From: Chlorophyllum brunneum
Taxonomy: Eukaryota; Basidiomycota; Agaricomycetes; Agaricales; Agaricaceae
Assembly (NCBI GenBank): GCA_963576785.1
Contig: OY756145.1
Span: 2,108,001 to 2,172,000 of the forward strand
Length of the DNA stretch: 64,000 nt
Direction: 5' to 3'
Part shown: piece after piece, positions 1-13,883 of the stretch
Layout of the letters: each line of letters starts with the position of its first letter
Numbering within the stretch: position 1 is the stretch's first letter
Notes under the pieces: model-generated
The model's input: the letters and a program-made list of their open reading frames with translations, nothing else
Database searches by the model: none
Told to the model about the DNA's origin: nothing
Made by a program: the position numbers and the translations under genes

Positions 1-3000
1 CCTCCTACCTCTCGCTGTTCCAGTGTCTCCTCATGACGACCTCAGTTTCCCGAATAGCCGCCGCATAATCGGTTCCACCATTGGCCCGGTTCGACAGCAA
101 CTGATCAAGGAGTTGGTCGGGCGCCTGCTGCAAGTCATTTTCGATGCAAGAAGAGGCGTAGCTATTAAAGAGTATGACACTGTAGGCATCACGTCGTAGG
201 GATGATGACTGTGAACCTAGAGTACCCAACGCGGCCTGGCGGGAGTGCCAGAACCCGTGTAAAGACAGGTATACGGCACCAAGTCGATTGTTATGACGTG
301 AGGTGATCTTCTTAGTGGCGGGCGTAGTGTGTAAAGAGGTTTTGTTCGAGGAACCCATCGACCCAGATCTTTGAGATGGGTCAGTGGTCATCGCTTGTGA
401 ACAAAAGAGTGGCAGGCACCTGTCAATGACAAAGATGCTTGTAGTCTCCAGTAAGCCCCGGCACGCCCCATGCGAAGCATACAAACTCACACATGAAAGG
501 ATTGTTGCATTACTACGGGATTTTTGCATAAGAAGAGATGGCCATCGTTCGAAACGTAGCTAAAATATTACTTGAGCTGCAAAATATAGGGTCCAGGGAA
601 AAAGCAAACCCTAAACCTGTCAACTGATCGCTAGGGTGAGGGGGGTGGAATAGAGGTAGTGTGCAGTACGACGGGTGTGCTGGCTGGTTTACGGTAACCC
701 CGTGTTCAGCTCCTGAAGGTCGACGTGAGCAAATTCAAGGCATCGAGAGTAACTTCTAACCTGAACACATAGCATCACTAGGAGAGGATTAGCTCCATGT
801 TATGTGACGGGCGAAGGTTGAAGCCTCACCACTTGGCGAAGTTAGCTTGATCCCCCCTAGAGTATGGGTCTGTACGCGGTCCATCAGTTCTGACACCCAG
901 CTTGAGCACATGTCGGATTCACCTCGGAAGCCTATTGGTAATAAGTGACAAGTATCGCATCGTCCGCGAATAACTTACCAATCCGTTTCCAGTAGAGGGC
1001 ATGAGTGATCCAGTCCTTTGGCTGATCAGGGTCAGGAAAGAGACGAGTAGTGATATGTTGGTGCTCTATACTGCGGCAGCTCTGAGGTGTGTGACCAGTA
1101 GTCCGACAATCGTCAATATGGGCATGACGATTTAGACTTTGGCACACGATGTTACACATCATAGGGGCACCCTCGTCATTCGCAGCAAATCTACGACCAT
1201 CAACTTCCATTGCGTCATCTGCCAGCCCTTCAATCATCCATCTAGTCCTAGACATAGAACCATGGCTCGTTTCATGCTCCTGTTGAGTGTGGCCTTTGAA
1301 CTGATCAGTTCTACGCCAGTATTATGGACTTTGGAGCATTCGATACCTTGGGGTAAGGTACAGAAGTATCCGCAGCTGGGGCACCTGGGGTCAAGCAGTA
1401 TATATATAAACTCCTTGAGAAAAAGGAAAACCTACTGCACGTCGCAGAAATGGAATGGAGAGGACTCAAGGCTATGGGAATGCCCGCCCTGGTGTGCCTT
1501 TTGTCTCGCAGGTATAGGCTTAATGCACTGTAAGGTCTTGGCGACTGTGGATAGGGCGTGAATATGTCGGAGTATTTGAATCGGACTGGTAAACCTACCC
1601 TGGGTGTACTGGATGCCATCGGTGTTCATTTAGAGGTCCGGTGAGTGGAAGAGAAAAGTCGCACCTTGGTATACTGGAATGTCTCATGCCTCCCGGTAAA
1701 AGTGGCTTCAATCGATTGCGGTGTGGTATCAATCTCACAAATACCCCCACCACAAAGCGCTTTGCATCGGTGGGTCTCTCTGTTAAAACGGAATGTTAAC
1801 CTTTTATTATCGATGGGCTGGGAGGTTTTACCCGCAAAGATGTTCGGCATACGGATCCAGTGCATGGAGGTGTAAGTTAGCACAGGGGCGTCCGCAGAGA
1901 TCGCAGGTGATCGGGCACATTCTGTTATCACATACATGTTCGTCATGTACTTCATCGCTGCTCGGAATGGTTCACTTCCGAAGTAGTCCAAACTTTGAAG
2001 GTAGAACTCTACCTTGCATAGCTGCAGGTGCCACGGCAAGTGTACTTGAGGGTTCTGTCCGGAAAAACGACCCTGAGATGGCATGGCTAATATCATAGTG
2101 CTGAATTCCAGATTGGGTGAATTCCAGAAGAAAACTTACTTCACTACAAGCATGCTTACGGGCCGAGCATAGATGATCCCCCGAGTGATTCACCACCTTA
2201 TTTACGTCTGATTAATTTGCCACACTGGAAGCTAAGGTGTTTACCGACCTGGGTGCATGGTCCTTGACAGCCCCTCTTGCCCTCATTCATGCAAGGTTGG
2301 CCGCAAAGATGGTCCTCAACGTGACATCTGAGCAAATGATCCTGAGCAAAGAGTAGTCTATATCGAAATATCGATTCGGACTCACATATGTGGACCGTCA
2401 TGGCCAGCACTTTCCGGATACATAGGAATGGATCAATAACACAAGACTTCTAGGGTCAAGAGAGACTTACGCTGAGTGACACAGTTTCAGTTCACCGAGG
2501 TGGTCATCAATGAACTCGCAAGAATGCACGCAGAGGTGATCTGTGCTGCAATCGTGGGGACGAATTATAGGATCATGTCTCCGCGAAAGGGTGCAGAGCA
2601 GGTGACATTTGGAGCATGACATTTTGCAGAGTTCAACGCTGGCTTGCAACTCGATTGTTGCGCTCACCATCTCCCGCTGTAGCACTTCGACGTTGGCATT
2701 AGTTGCCTTGAAGCGTTGCATGTTCACCGAAATCCATGCCTCAACATGGGCAATTCTGATATCAACCGTTTCAGAGAGGTAAGCAGCTAATTGTGTCAAC
2801 CATGTTGATTCGTCCATCAGGTGCCGCGCATCGTAATCTTTCCATGTCCTCTCCAGCTCAAGAAGTAGGGTCTCACGGTCTGGAGACCCGGCTGGAGAGG
2901 TATAAGTAAAGAGTCTGTATTGGTGGTCTGCGGCTTCGATCACAGTATCATTGTCAATATTCTGGGTAATGTGGTCGCGTCAATAAAGAGTGGGGATAGG

Positions 3001-6000
3001 GATAGAGTCGCACCTTCAAGGGTTCACTATTGGGCTGGATGGCAGCCATTCCATATTCGAGGGCTATCGGAAGAATGTTAAGTAGGGTCTGAGCCCGATG
3101 AGCCACTAGTGATTCTGGACGGTTATCAACATGAATGAGCCGAGACGCATCACAAACTGGAACTGAGGCTTACGAGACATCGCGCCCCAGTCATTAGCCT
3201 AGGCTCTTGCTCAGTCTCGCATATAAGGGAATATTTTGGACCAACCTTGAGTTTTGCCATTAAGATTTTCAGCGTATGAAGAAACTCTCCTGCAGAATGA
3301 TGGGTGACTGTCTGCGAACTGAGGCGGCGCTTGAGGGCAGAAAAGTAGATATAGAATTGGCTGGATTCGATAACAGGCCAGGGTATGATATCGAGCCGAC
3401 CTGCATGCAGTCTTGTAATGAAGTTCGAAGTTTGTTCCTCGGAAACGATTTTCTACTACTTTGTCAATATGCATCTACCCCCTTTTGATTTCATTACGAA
3501 ATCACCTGGAACTTGAGAGAGAATCTACACAAACATAAGAAAGGTGAAGGAAGGGACAAGTATAAACATACTCGCGAACTATTTCTCTTTTGTCAGAATC
3601 CACAACGTCCTGATATTGTCAATCATTTTGAACGTGGCGAGTGGATTCTCCGCTTACCTTAATTATGATTACGAGTGTCGATTGGAAGAGAGAAGGGTTG
3701 GCAGAAGGATCTAGAATCACAGACGAGGCTTGAAACGACTGGAACAGATCCGCGATATCACGAGATAAGACGAAATTATTCCTGAAGAGCACCTTTTGCC
3801 GCGTTCAGCAAGGAACAAGGGATTAAACGGGATAAACACACGAGGTTTGATATGGCGGTGTTGAATAAAACAAGAAGTGCGTCTTCTTGAGGGGATCGCT
3901 CAATACTATGCACGCCTGAGCAGATTCTTAAGAGGATTTCCGCGATCTGGCTGAGTTTCGGACGCACCTTCAAAATCAAGGGCAACCACCAACGCATCTT
4001 CCGTGGGTGTGATTGACATCCAGACACCCTCTGAAGTGTTACAATGATGTTTCAAGGGCAGCCACGTGTACGAAGAAATCTTACCTGTTGTGCGCATGGC
4101 GCTACCGGCAAACGAAGTATCGACGAGATGATTAAGAGCAAAACTCTTCCCGACGGACTGTTCACCTGTTCCCGAATTAGTTGCGATAGATGCCAGACTA
4201 AGAATCAGATTACCCATTGAAGAGACGACTCTGACTGGCTATTCAAATGTTTATGATTCAACCAAAGCTGACATGCAAAAGCGCTAGCAATACACACCTT
4301 ATTGGCCATATAAGAGCATAAAATTGACTCGTACCACCCAAAGGAAAGACTGTCAACGATACGGCCGACTTCGGCTCCAAGGAGCGATCGTTCAAAGTCA
4401 GCCGAAGTGATACCGTCCTTCAGAGGTACGAAACGATTCTCACGCGCGATGGCAATATGAATGGGGATCAGGCAAAGAAGATCCGCCAGCCATTGTCCAG
4501 CGCGGAAGCAGGACACTCCAACCGTCCAAGTATGTTCTACCTCTTCTAAGAGGCCCCTTGACATCAATTTGAATGGCCTTCAACTGTCCAGACGTGGGCT
4601 TCTTCGTCTGTTCCTCGAAAAGCCTGACCATATCGGCGAAATAGGATGCATACGGATAATGGATTTCCTCGGAAATAAAAATGATGCGCTTGATATGCCG
4701 CGAGGCTGACGCGCTCATAGTATCACGAGTGATGGAAGCTACAACAGGAAAGCGATACCAGACGTCGGAGAAGCAGTCAATAAGGCAATTATTGACACAT
4801 TGGCCTTTCCTCCCCGCAGTGCCGTGGGATATTCTAGCCCCTTTCTCCTTGAACATGAGCTCCGAGGATTTCTTGGTGATGTCCAATGCGACAGAGTAGC
4901 ATAGGCCTTGCTCCTGATCCAAGAACATGAGGTGCACGCTCTGTCGGTTGACGAAAGAGGTCGCGACGAAACTCGGGCCCGGTCTTACGTCGTTTAGAGT
5001 GATCGAGATGCCTTCTGTAGTCCCGAAGCTATCCCAGTGATACGCCTTGATAACCAAGGTAGTTCGGTGTTCAAAGGAGAATAAAGCACAAGCACCATCC
5101 GGAGAGGAAAGCACGGAGAGGGGCGCCTGAGGAAGAGACAATGTCGCTGGCCTGTAGAGGTGTCACTGCTATTTCCAGAACTAAAAGTAACTGTACGCAC
5201 CTGAAATGTTGGCTGACGAAAGAAAAAATTCGAGCTTGACAGGCTGTGTCAACGAGTAGCAATTCTTCCTTGCCTGTGACGAAGGCTACATGACTGATGA
5301 GGACCGGGCCTGCGTACCAAGAAGCGAGCTCGAATGGATTTGCCCACGTCTGGAGATTTCCGAACGTCTCGTCGAACGCCATAACGTGAAGGGTAATCTA
5401 AATACAATGCCAGGTCTAAGCCAGGTTAAACACGTGTTTGAATCAATATACCCTACCTTAGACGCAGAGCACAGAACAAGGGTTCTTCTATCCTCATCGT
5501 AGGCGATAAGGATGTCTCTGCCAAACTTGGTTTGATTGATTTTGCGTTTGCAGCGTTGGTGAACAATAGCGGCTCCGATAGTGTAGAGCGATTCTAGATA
5601 TATGAAAAAATTATCCCGCTTGTCGTCAACAATGAGCAGAACTCGATCGTAAGCCAGGAGTTGAGCATGCCTGGAAACATATCAGATGTATCGAGGATAA
5701 ATCAGACCCAACACCATTTTGCTCACACTATCTCTTGCTCCGGTGGCAGGTGGAAGACGGCGGAATCCTTATGGTTCACGGCGGGGGTCGGAATGAACGA
5801 ACGATCAAGCTGGAGGCGCTGACGATCATCACTTGGGACATCGAGTCGGTTGATTCGGTATTCTAGGACCGCGGGCGTGGTAAGCTCATCCCGACCGACC
5901 AATGTGTAATCTTCACGGCATTTAAACGTAGGAATATTTAACCCAAAGAAGTACAATACCTGTGCCAAAGGGGCCTATATGGCTTTGTAACTGGAACTCC

Positions 6001-8289
6001 GTCAGGATAAGGGCCTTGCTCCTGAAATATCCGTGTGTTAAGATGAAATCAACTGAATCCCAGGGACCACTCACGATTCCCGCTGGGATTCTTCAATTTT
6101 CCTGATTAGTATATCCAATGATTTTCTCAAAGCGTCCGCTTTTTCCGATTCCACGCTTCTCGCGACTTCATCCCGGCATATCGTACACCGTAATGAGATG
6201 TATTCGGGCATCAGCTTAGCGAAAGCTTTTGATATTAGGGTTGCAAGGAAGTCATGAGTTTCCGCGAGGACCGTGACAGTAGCTGGTTGGATTAGCGGTT
6301 CTTCATGAAGGTAGTGCGGAATTTTCTCGATGAATTGCACATCAGAGAGTCCTCTGCAGAACTCATTTACTGCAGTCTTGATGTTTCTAGCATCGGGCGA
6401 AGCTAGACCTGATTGTGACGGCTTGGACAGTCGGGGCCACCAAGATAGCAGGGCGTTGATAATCCCAATCCTCTCCGGCTTCGATGACTTTTCCATGCTC
6501 TCTGGCAATCCCTCCTCCAGAATATCCCGGATCAGACCATCGGGTTGTTGATCGCCATGCTCGTGCCGGATAATCTGAACACAGGTAATCCGCTTTTTGT
6601 GCTCTCGAAAAACCGTGGAATTGATTTTACCGATGCTCTTCTTGAAATCATCTAATGTCGAGTGAGATAGACATAACGCTTGGTACTCTGAAATAACTGG
6701 TTCGAAGTCCCCTTTACGTATAAAGGGATAAGGGTGTGATATCACGACCGTTTTTGAAACGCACCCCTGAGTTTCAGTAGCTCCTCATGGCCAATGCTCC
6801 TTTCAAGCCCGGATAGTGCTAGAGGATCCAGGGACCTGGAAGGCCGTGAATTATAACAGGAATACCGCAGAATCGAAAGGTAGTACTCACGGGAATTGGT
6901 CCAACACCAAACTAATTAAGTAGCCGTAAAGCTGCCGACCAAAGGCGTTCTCAGATTCTTTGAGCTGAGAGGTCCGAGCTTTCATACGTGACAGACGCGT
7001 AGACTCCATGACCTTGTTCATGTGATCCTTCTGTTGGCGCCATTCCTTGTATGCTTCTGGGTGTTTCTTCTCGAGACCGTTTCTGAAGAGTGCGGAAATC
7101 GCATCTTCCGCCAAGTCGCAGCGAATTTTGATATTGGACTCGGAGCTATCGAAGATCAATACGAGAGAGGGATGACGGGAGGAAATTCTTACAGGATTTG
7201 CTGTAACTGGATGTCATTCAACGTCCGTCGTATGTCTCTTTTCTTGACCGAAGGTGGCATCAATCGCACGGAGAGAAATGCTTGGGAGACTTCACCGGTC
7301 ATCAACCTGGGCAATAGGAGATCAGCTCCGACTGGAACTCCCGAAAGGAGCTATCGGCGTAGACATATCAGTTTTGTGTGTGAAAGGTACAGATGATTGT
7401 AGTATGCTGACATTAAAGCCTGGTCGAGAAACAACGGTTTCCTCTTGTTCATTGGTTTTCTCAACTTGGAAGGAATAAAGTCGGTCATCTTCTTTAAACT
7501 CGTCTTCGGAATCAAATTCGTCTGGTTCTTCTTGATGATCCCAGACAAAGGCTTCCCTCTGCGACGGGGACATCAGGCAAATGATCTGCTCCGATATCTT
7601 CGTCAAATAGCTGAAAAAGCCTTAGCTCAGCAACGCTCCGTTGTGTAGGAAGAAGAGTCGCTCACCGCATAAAAGTGACCCTATTCCGAGTTGGTGCTGT
7701 TGGGGCTCGATCGGTCCAAGTCAAGTCTTGTGGCCAGTATACAGCATAAATGATGTCCGAGGATGAGGATGGCCGAACTATGTAGATACCAGAGCGAAGC
7801 CTGGGGCTGTTGGAGTCATCGCGCGAGTGTCGGAGTATTTTCGACCTTGAGTAGGAAATTTGACACTATATCATGCGCAAGAAGATTGGCACGTACGTAG
7901 ACTCATCCAAAGTCCCTAATGCGACCAGAAATCTGATAATCTCTCCTTTGTCACCATAAACCCCTACAGGGCGAACGGCAAGCTCATCAAGGGCCTTAAA
8001 ATCCACCTTGGTGAGTGTAGCGTATGCACCAGAACGAAGATCGTTGATCAATCGCTTGAGCCCATCCTGAGCGATCAAGATTTTATCCACTTAGTCATGG
8101 AAGAAAGTAGTTAGGACACCCTATAATAACTTTTATGGTGAGAAACTCACCTAGACCACCGCTGCCATGTTCACTGATCAAATCAAGAACACGGTACATC
8201 CCTGATATCATCGTGGACAGGTCTGTGTCAGAGGGGTCATGTACATGGCCATCACCACGAATACCGGTTTCTTTCAAGGGGACCTCCGC
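1..8289 (-). CDS. Giant GTPase / Cys-rich zinc-finger / VWA domain protein (3' end beyond window)
   Basis: One very large split gene, read 8289 to 1 and continuing off the left edge. Visible blocks in order: a conserved N-terminal region (about 8240-7330), a central part (7160-4440), a GTPase domain with P-loop GTGEQSVGKS (about 4145-4175) and, after two introns, switch-like DFEGVHSIERS, recalling the DxEG motif of guanylate-binding proteins. Then come helical sequence, a cysteine-rich array with CSKCHLLC and CPSCGYFCTLPQ (about 2700-900), and a VWA domain (about 520-1) whose MIDAS motif DRSGSMG forms after splicing. Frames stay open through many short introns, so the gene looks intact. The true start is unresolved: the first confident exon opens at an acceptor near 8289 and an ATG exon must lie upstream. 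I recognise the block order from large uncharacterised Agaricomycete proteins. A regulated, metal-dependent scaffold is inference; no function is known to me. Confidence 0.8.
369..419 (-). other. 51-nt intron splitting the VWA MIDAS codon
   Basis: On the minus strand the donor GTGCCTGCC follows FVID plus two bases of Arg, and the acceptor CTCAAAG precedes ATCTGGG. Splicing gives FVIDRSGSMGSS, the DxSxS metal site of VWA domains. Without splicing the motif is interrupted by unrelated residues although the frame stays open. Confidence 0.85.
1347..1384 (-). other. 38-nt micro-exon carrying a zinc-ligand cluster
   Basis: Between an intron ending ACCCCAG and one starting GTATCG lies a 38-nt exon of the giant gene. 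Joined to its neighbours it reads CDVQ-CPSCGYFCTLPQ-GHTQQEH, supplying three cysteines of the array. It is too short to show as an open reading frame on its own. Confidence 0.8.
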
Positions 8290-9134
8290 CTGCTACGGTG
8301 CATTAATGTATTTCGAAAAAGAAAAAGGAAACAATTAGCTGGACGGACTGTGGCTGGAAAGGCATCTCGAGTGTGCACACGGTAGTCGGAGTCTGGTCGA
8401 CAGTCAGATGATACTACGGTATGGCTCGAGTAGCGTACCGAATGAGTTGGGTACACTTGGAAATATGTCTGGAGGTGCATATGCTCCCATCTTGGACGGG
8501 ACTCTGGAAGGACAGGTTGGGGGTTACCTCCATATTTATCCCGAGATTTTGACCTAGTCAACCATTCGCTAAACCTTGTTTTGAAAACTGCAACCACCCC
8601 GCAGCTATAAGAAGCGGCTCGAGACCAGAACAGACACACAACATGGTCACCACGTTTCATTGACGTCGGGTGGCATTAATCCCAAGACCTGTAAAATGGG
8701 CGAATCAGATGCCGCAGGCTTGGGTCTGGGTTTCTACCGCAGCACAAACGTGTCAGTAGTTCCCTTCTTTTGACGCGCAAAGACTGTGCAAAGTCCATAT
8801 CCAGGTATCATCATGCGTCATTGTAGGTTTATCGGGTATAATCAAGAGGTAAGGAAAGGCCAACGGTTGTAGGGGGCTGATGGCCAGCATCAGGCTTCGA
8901 ACTCCAGGCTTCAAGTTCCGAGCTTCGATCTACATATGGGGAGATAGGGTTCGGATAAAATGTCGAGGAGGTAATACTCCCCTCCCCGTGTTTGTCGTAG
9001 GGAAAAGACTCCCGAGGATCGTTGGTTAGGGGTATGGGGACCTTGGGTCAAATTGGTGTGATTAGCTGAGTACTAAGGGCCGCAGAGCATCGAGTATTAT
9101 TGCAGATATGTCTGATCCGGGAGGAGTAAATCGA
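8290..9134. other. Region upstream of the giant gene and downstream of PRO2
   Basis: It should contain the first exon(s) of the giant minus-strand gene (ATGs at 8660 and near 8296 are possible) and the PRO2 3' UTR. I could not fix a start. A short imperfect repetition of CAGGCTTC/GAGCTTCGA lies near 8892-8930. No other gene is recognised. Confidence 0.4.
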
Positions 9135-10671
9135 TCAAAAAGGCACGGAACTCGCTTCGATTGCCTTGTGTTTAAACTGCTTTCCGCCAGACCCAAACTC
9201 CCCTACAATATGCCCTTCCTTCGCCTTGCTCCTCATTTTGTACTTGTACGTGACGAGTCCCTCCAATCCAACTGGCCCACGCGCATGGATCCTTCCCGTA
9301 CTAATCCCAACCTCCGTACCGAATCCATAACGGAAGCCGTCAGCAAACCTTGTACTAGCGTTTACGAAGACACCAGCAGAATCGACGCCTTGACAGAACG
9401 CAGTTGCATTAGCGTCGTTTTCCGTCACGATAGAGTCGGTGTGATGAGAGGAGTGTGAGTTGATCCATTGTATTGCAGTAGCGATAGAGGGTAAAGAGAC
9501 AACAGAGAGTGTTAGGGAGAGGTGCTCGGTTACATAGGATTCGGTGGTGGATGGCTGAACGTGAGTCCCTAGTTTTTCCGCGTCGAGGTTGGACGATAGT
9601 GCAGAGAGAGTTGGTTCGTCGCAGAGGAGTTTGACGTTTTGTGCAATAAGCGCGTTTGCTATGACCGGCCAAAGAGTGGACAGCAAAGATTGGTGGACGA
9701 TCAGGGTCTCGGCCGCATTGCACGCGGAAGGGTAGTCAATCTAACCACCGTGAATTGGAACGGGCCCCCAAAAGCGACGTCGTGAAGTAAAACGAACCTT
9801 TGAATCCACGACAACTCTCACGGCTTTCTCCGCGTCTGCGCTCTCATCCAAAAACACTGAGCACAAGCCATCCGCATGTCCCATTACGGGTATCCTGGTA
9901 TTGTTCTGGATATTCTTCACGAGCGCATTACTTCCCCTAGGAATGACAAGGTCGATGTACCGATCCAACGAGAGCAGGGACGAAACTTCGGCGCGAGTTT
10001 GGATGGCTTGGATATACGCCGGTGGGAGGTTTGTCTGTTCCAATCCAGAGGAAATGGCACTAGCGAGGAGAACAGTTGTACGATTTGATTCCTTGCCCCC
10101 TTTGAGGATCGCAGCGTTGCCTGTGTTCGCGGTTAATAAAACGTATCCGCAAACCCGCATTTTTTTTATGAGAATGAACATAAACACACACCAGATTTGA
10201 TAGCCAGAGTAGCAATGTTAACGACAACTTCTGGTCTCGCTTCAAAGATCACAAGAAGGACACCAATAGGACACGAGACCCTGTAGAGCTCCAAACCATC
10301 GTCCAGTTCGCTGGCATAGTTCACCTTGCCTGTTGGATCAGGCAAAGTAGCAACGTCAAGGATGCCCTGTAACATCGAGTCCCACTTGTCTCCTTTTCCG
10401 AGATCAAGGCGTTTGAGCATCGATTCGGACATGCGCCCTGCATCGACCTCAATCTGTGCTGCCTAGAGGATGGTCAACCATTGCAAAGGATCATATTCTC
10501 ATTGCAGCGAACCTCCAAGTCTTGCTTGTTAGCGGCGAGTATTTGATCTTTCTTCGCCTCGAGCTCGCGTTTGATAGTGTGGAGAGCCATGATTCGTTCA
10601 TCTGAGGGGATGAGCTGTGATGCCTCGAATGCATGCTTGGCTGCTTTTGCAATGTCTTCGGCACTAGACAT
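9135..10671 (-). CDS. PRO2: Gamma-glutamyl phosphate reductase (proline biosynthesis)
   Basis: NADPH-dependent reduction of gamma-glutamyl phosphate to glutamate-5-semialdehyde, the second step of proline synthesis, cytosolic. The start ATG at 10671 opens MSSAEDIAKAAKHAFEASQL. Four main coding blocks follow, joined by short introns: LEVDAGRM-like sequence to VSCPIGVLLVIFEARPEVV, then GNAAILKGGKES, VIPRGSNALVKNIQ, HADGLCSVF, and after the intron at about 9740-9799 the catalytic-cysteine block IDYPSACNAAETLIVH. The C-terminal part has RFADGFRYGFGTEVGIST and RGPVGLEGLVTYKY; stop TGA at 9135-9137. At about 450 residues it has the usual family length. Cys and cofactor-binding blocks are present and nothing suggests damage. 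It lies in tandem with ATP1, 289 bp upstream of it, with its own start. Confidence 0.93.
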
Positions 10672-10960
10672 TCTTGCTTCCCCGGATTATGAACAATGTT
10701 GTAATCGGCGGAGGGAAATATTTATATCCCTCAACGAAACCGGAAATGACTGGTCATATCGCGCATCACGCAAACATTGATCATCAAAATATCACTTGGG
10801 TTTCAATTTATCCCCTTACTTACAATCCCAGGGAAATTTGTTGGCAGAGTAAGTCTCACGAGGAATTATATATTAGAACTAAGAAAGCATGCAGGAGATT
10901 TATTTTGGGAATCCCAACGTAAGCTAGCCCAGGTATGTCTATAGGAATAATCATAGGCTT

Positions 10961-13143
<2,183 letters not shown>

Positions 13144-13302
13144 GTGGGAGGAAGAGGAGGAAGAGTGGAATGGGGTAGGGGAAAGGGAAGTTTTCGGTTC
13201 TAGAGCATCGCGCTCGGCCTTACTCGGAACATTCAAACTCCGCCCAAATTTGCACACGCTTCCTCTGTTCAGGGCCTGTCGTCTGCTTCGTCGCTCATAC
13301 CA
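13144..13302. promoter_or_regulatory. Shared divergent promoter, ATP1 / bL21m
   Basis: Only 159 bp separate the two start codons of divergent nuclear genes for mitochondrial proteins, so the regulatory region must be shared or overlapping. I see no clear TATA box. It holds a GA-rich tract (13147-13190). Co-regulation is inference from the spacing. Confidence 0.55.
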
Positions 13303-13810
13303 ATGGCGACACTGGTCAGCATATTCAGGCGGCGTAAGTCTTCGTTTTCTGGTAATTCTTACGTAGAATCTCACACTCCTGCCCGCAGTACCTTCCCTTT
13401 CGCGGACCCTTCATACCCAGGCCATCACACCCGAATCTACCACCTCTGCCCTACAACTCATCCGCTCTCAGCCATCGCAATACGTCGTCGCGTCTTTTCT
13501 GGGCCGCAAATACATCCTCACACCACGCGATCTCCTTACCGTTCCTCGCATTCGTGACGTCAAAGTTGGTGATGTCTTAACGCTTGACGCCATCCACGAG
13601 CTTGGCTCACGCGAATATACACTCCGTGGTAACCCTACTATCCCTCCGTCCAAGGTCAAAGTTGAGGCAACAGTCATCGAGCACACAAAGGGCGCTATGG
13701 AGTACATTTTCAAAAAGAAGCGGAGAAAGGGCTACAGGAAAACCATTCAACACAAACAACCATACACTCGTCTTCGCGTCAGTAAAATTGACATTCCTCT
13801 AGACGCATAA
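13303..13810 (+). CDS. MRPL49: Mitochondrial large-subunit ribosomal protein bL21m
   Basis: Two exons, 13303-13333 and 13389-13810, joined over a 55-nt intron (GTAAGT...CCCGCAG), give exactly 150 codons plus TAA. The protein starts MATLVSIFRRLPSLSRTLHT, a mitochondrial presequence, and continues with the bL21 fold: QYVVASFLGRKYILTPRDLL, VGDVLTLDAIHELGSREYTL and the C-terminal KKRRKGYRKTIQHKQPYTRL, the family's basic rRNA-binding signature. It is the homologue of human MRPL21 and yeast Mrpl49. The intron is needed: in genomic sequence the ATG exon and the main exon are in different frames. It ends 73 bp from the PRP40 stop, in convergent orientation. Confidence 0.92.
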
Positions 13811-13883
13811 CCACATGTATATTATAATACCGATCATTCTTAATACGGGATTACATGGCCAGGTCATACTGCACAACCGAGTC

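Noticed and set aside
8892..8930. Imperfect repetition of GGCTTC/AGCTTCGA
   Set aside because: About three short degenerate units; too small to call a functional repeat.
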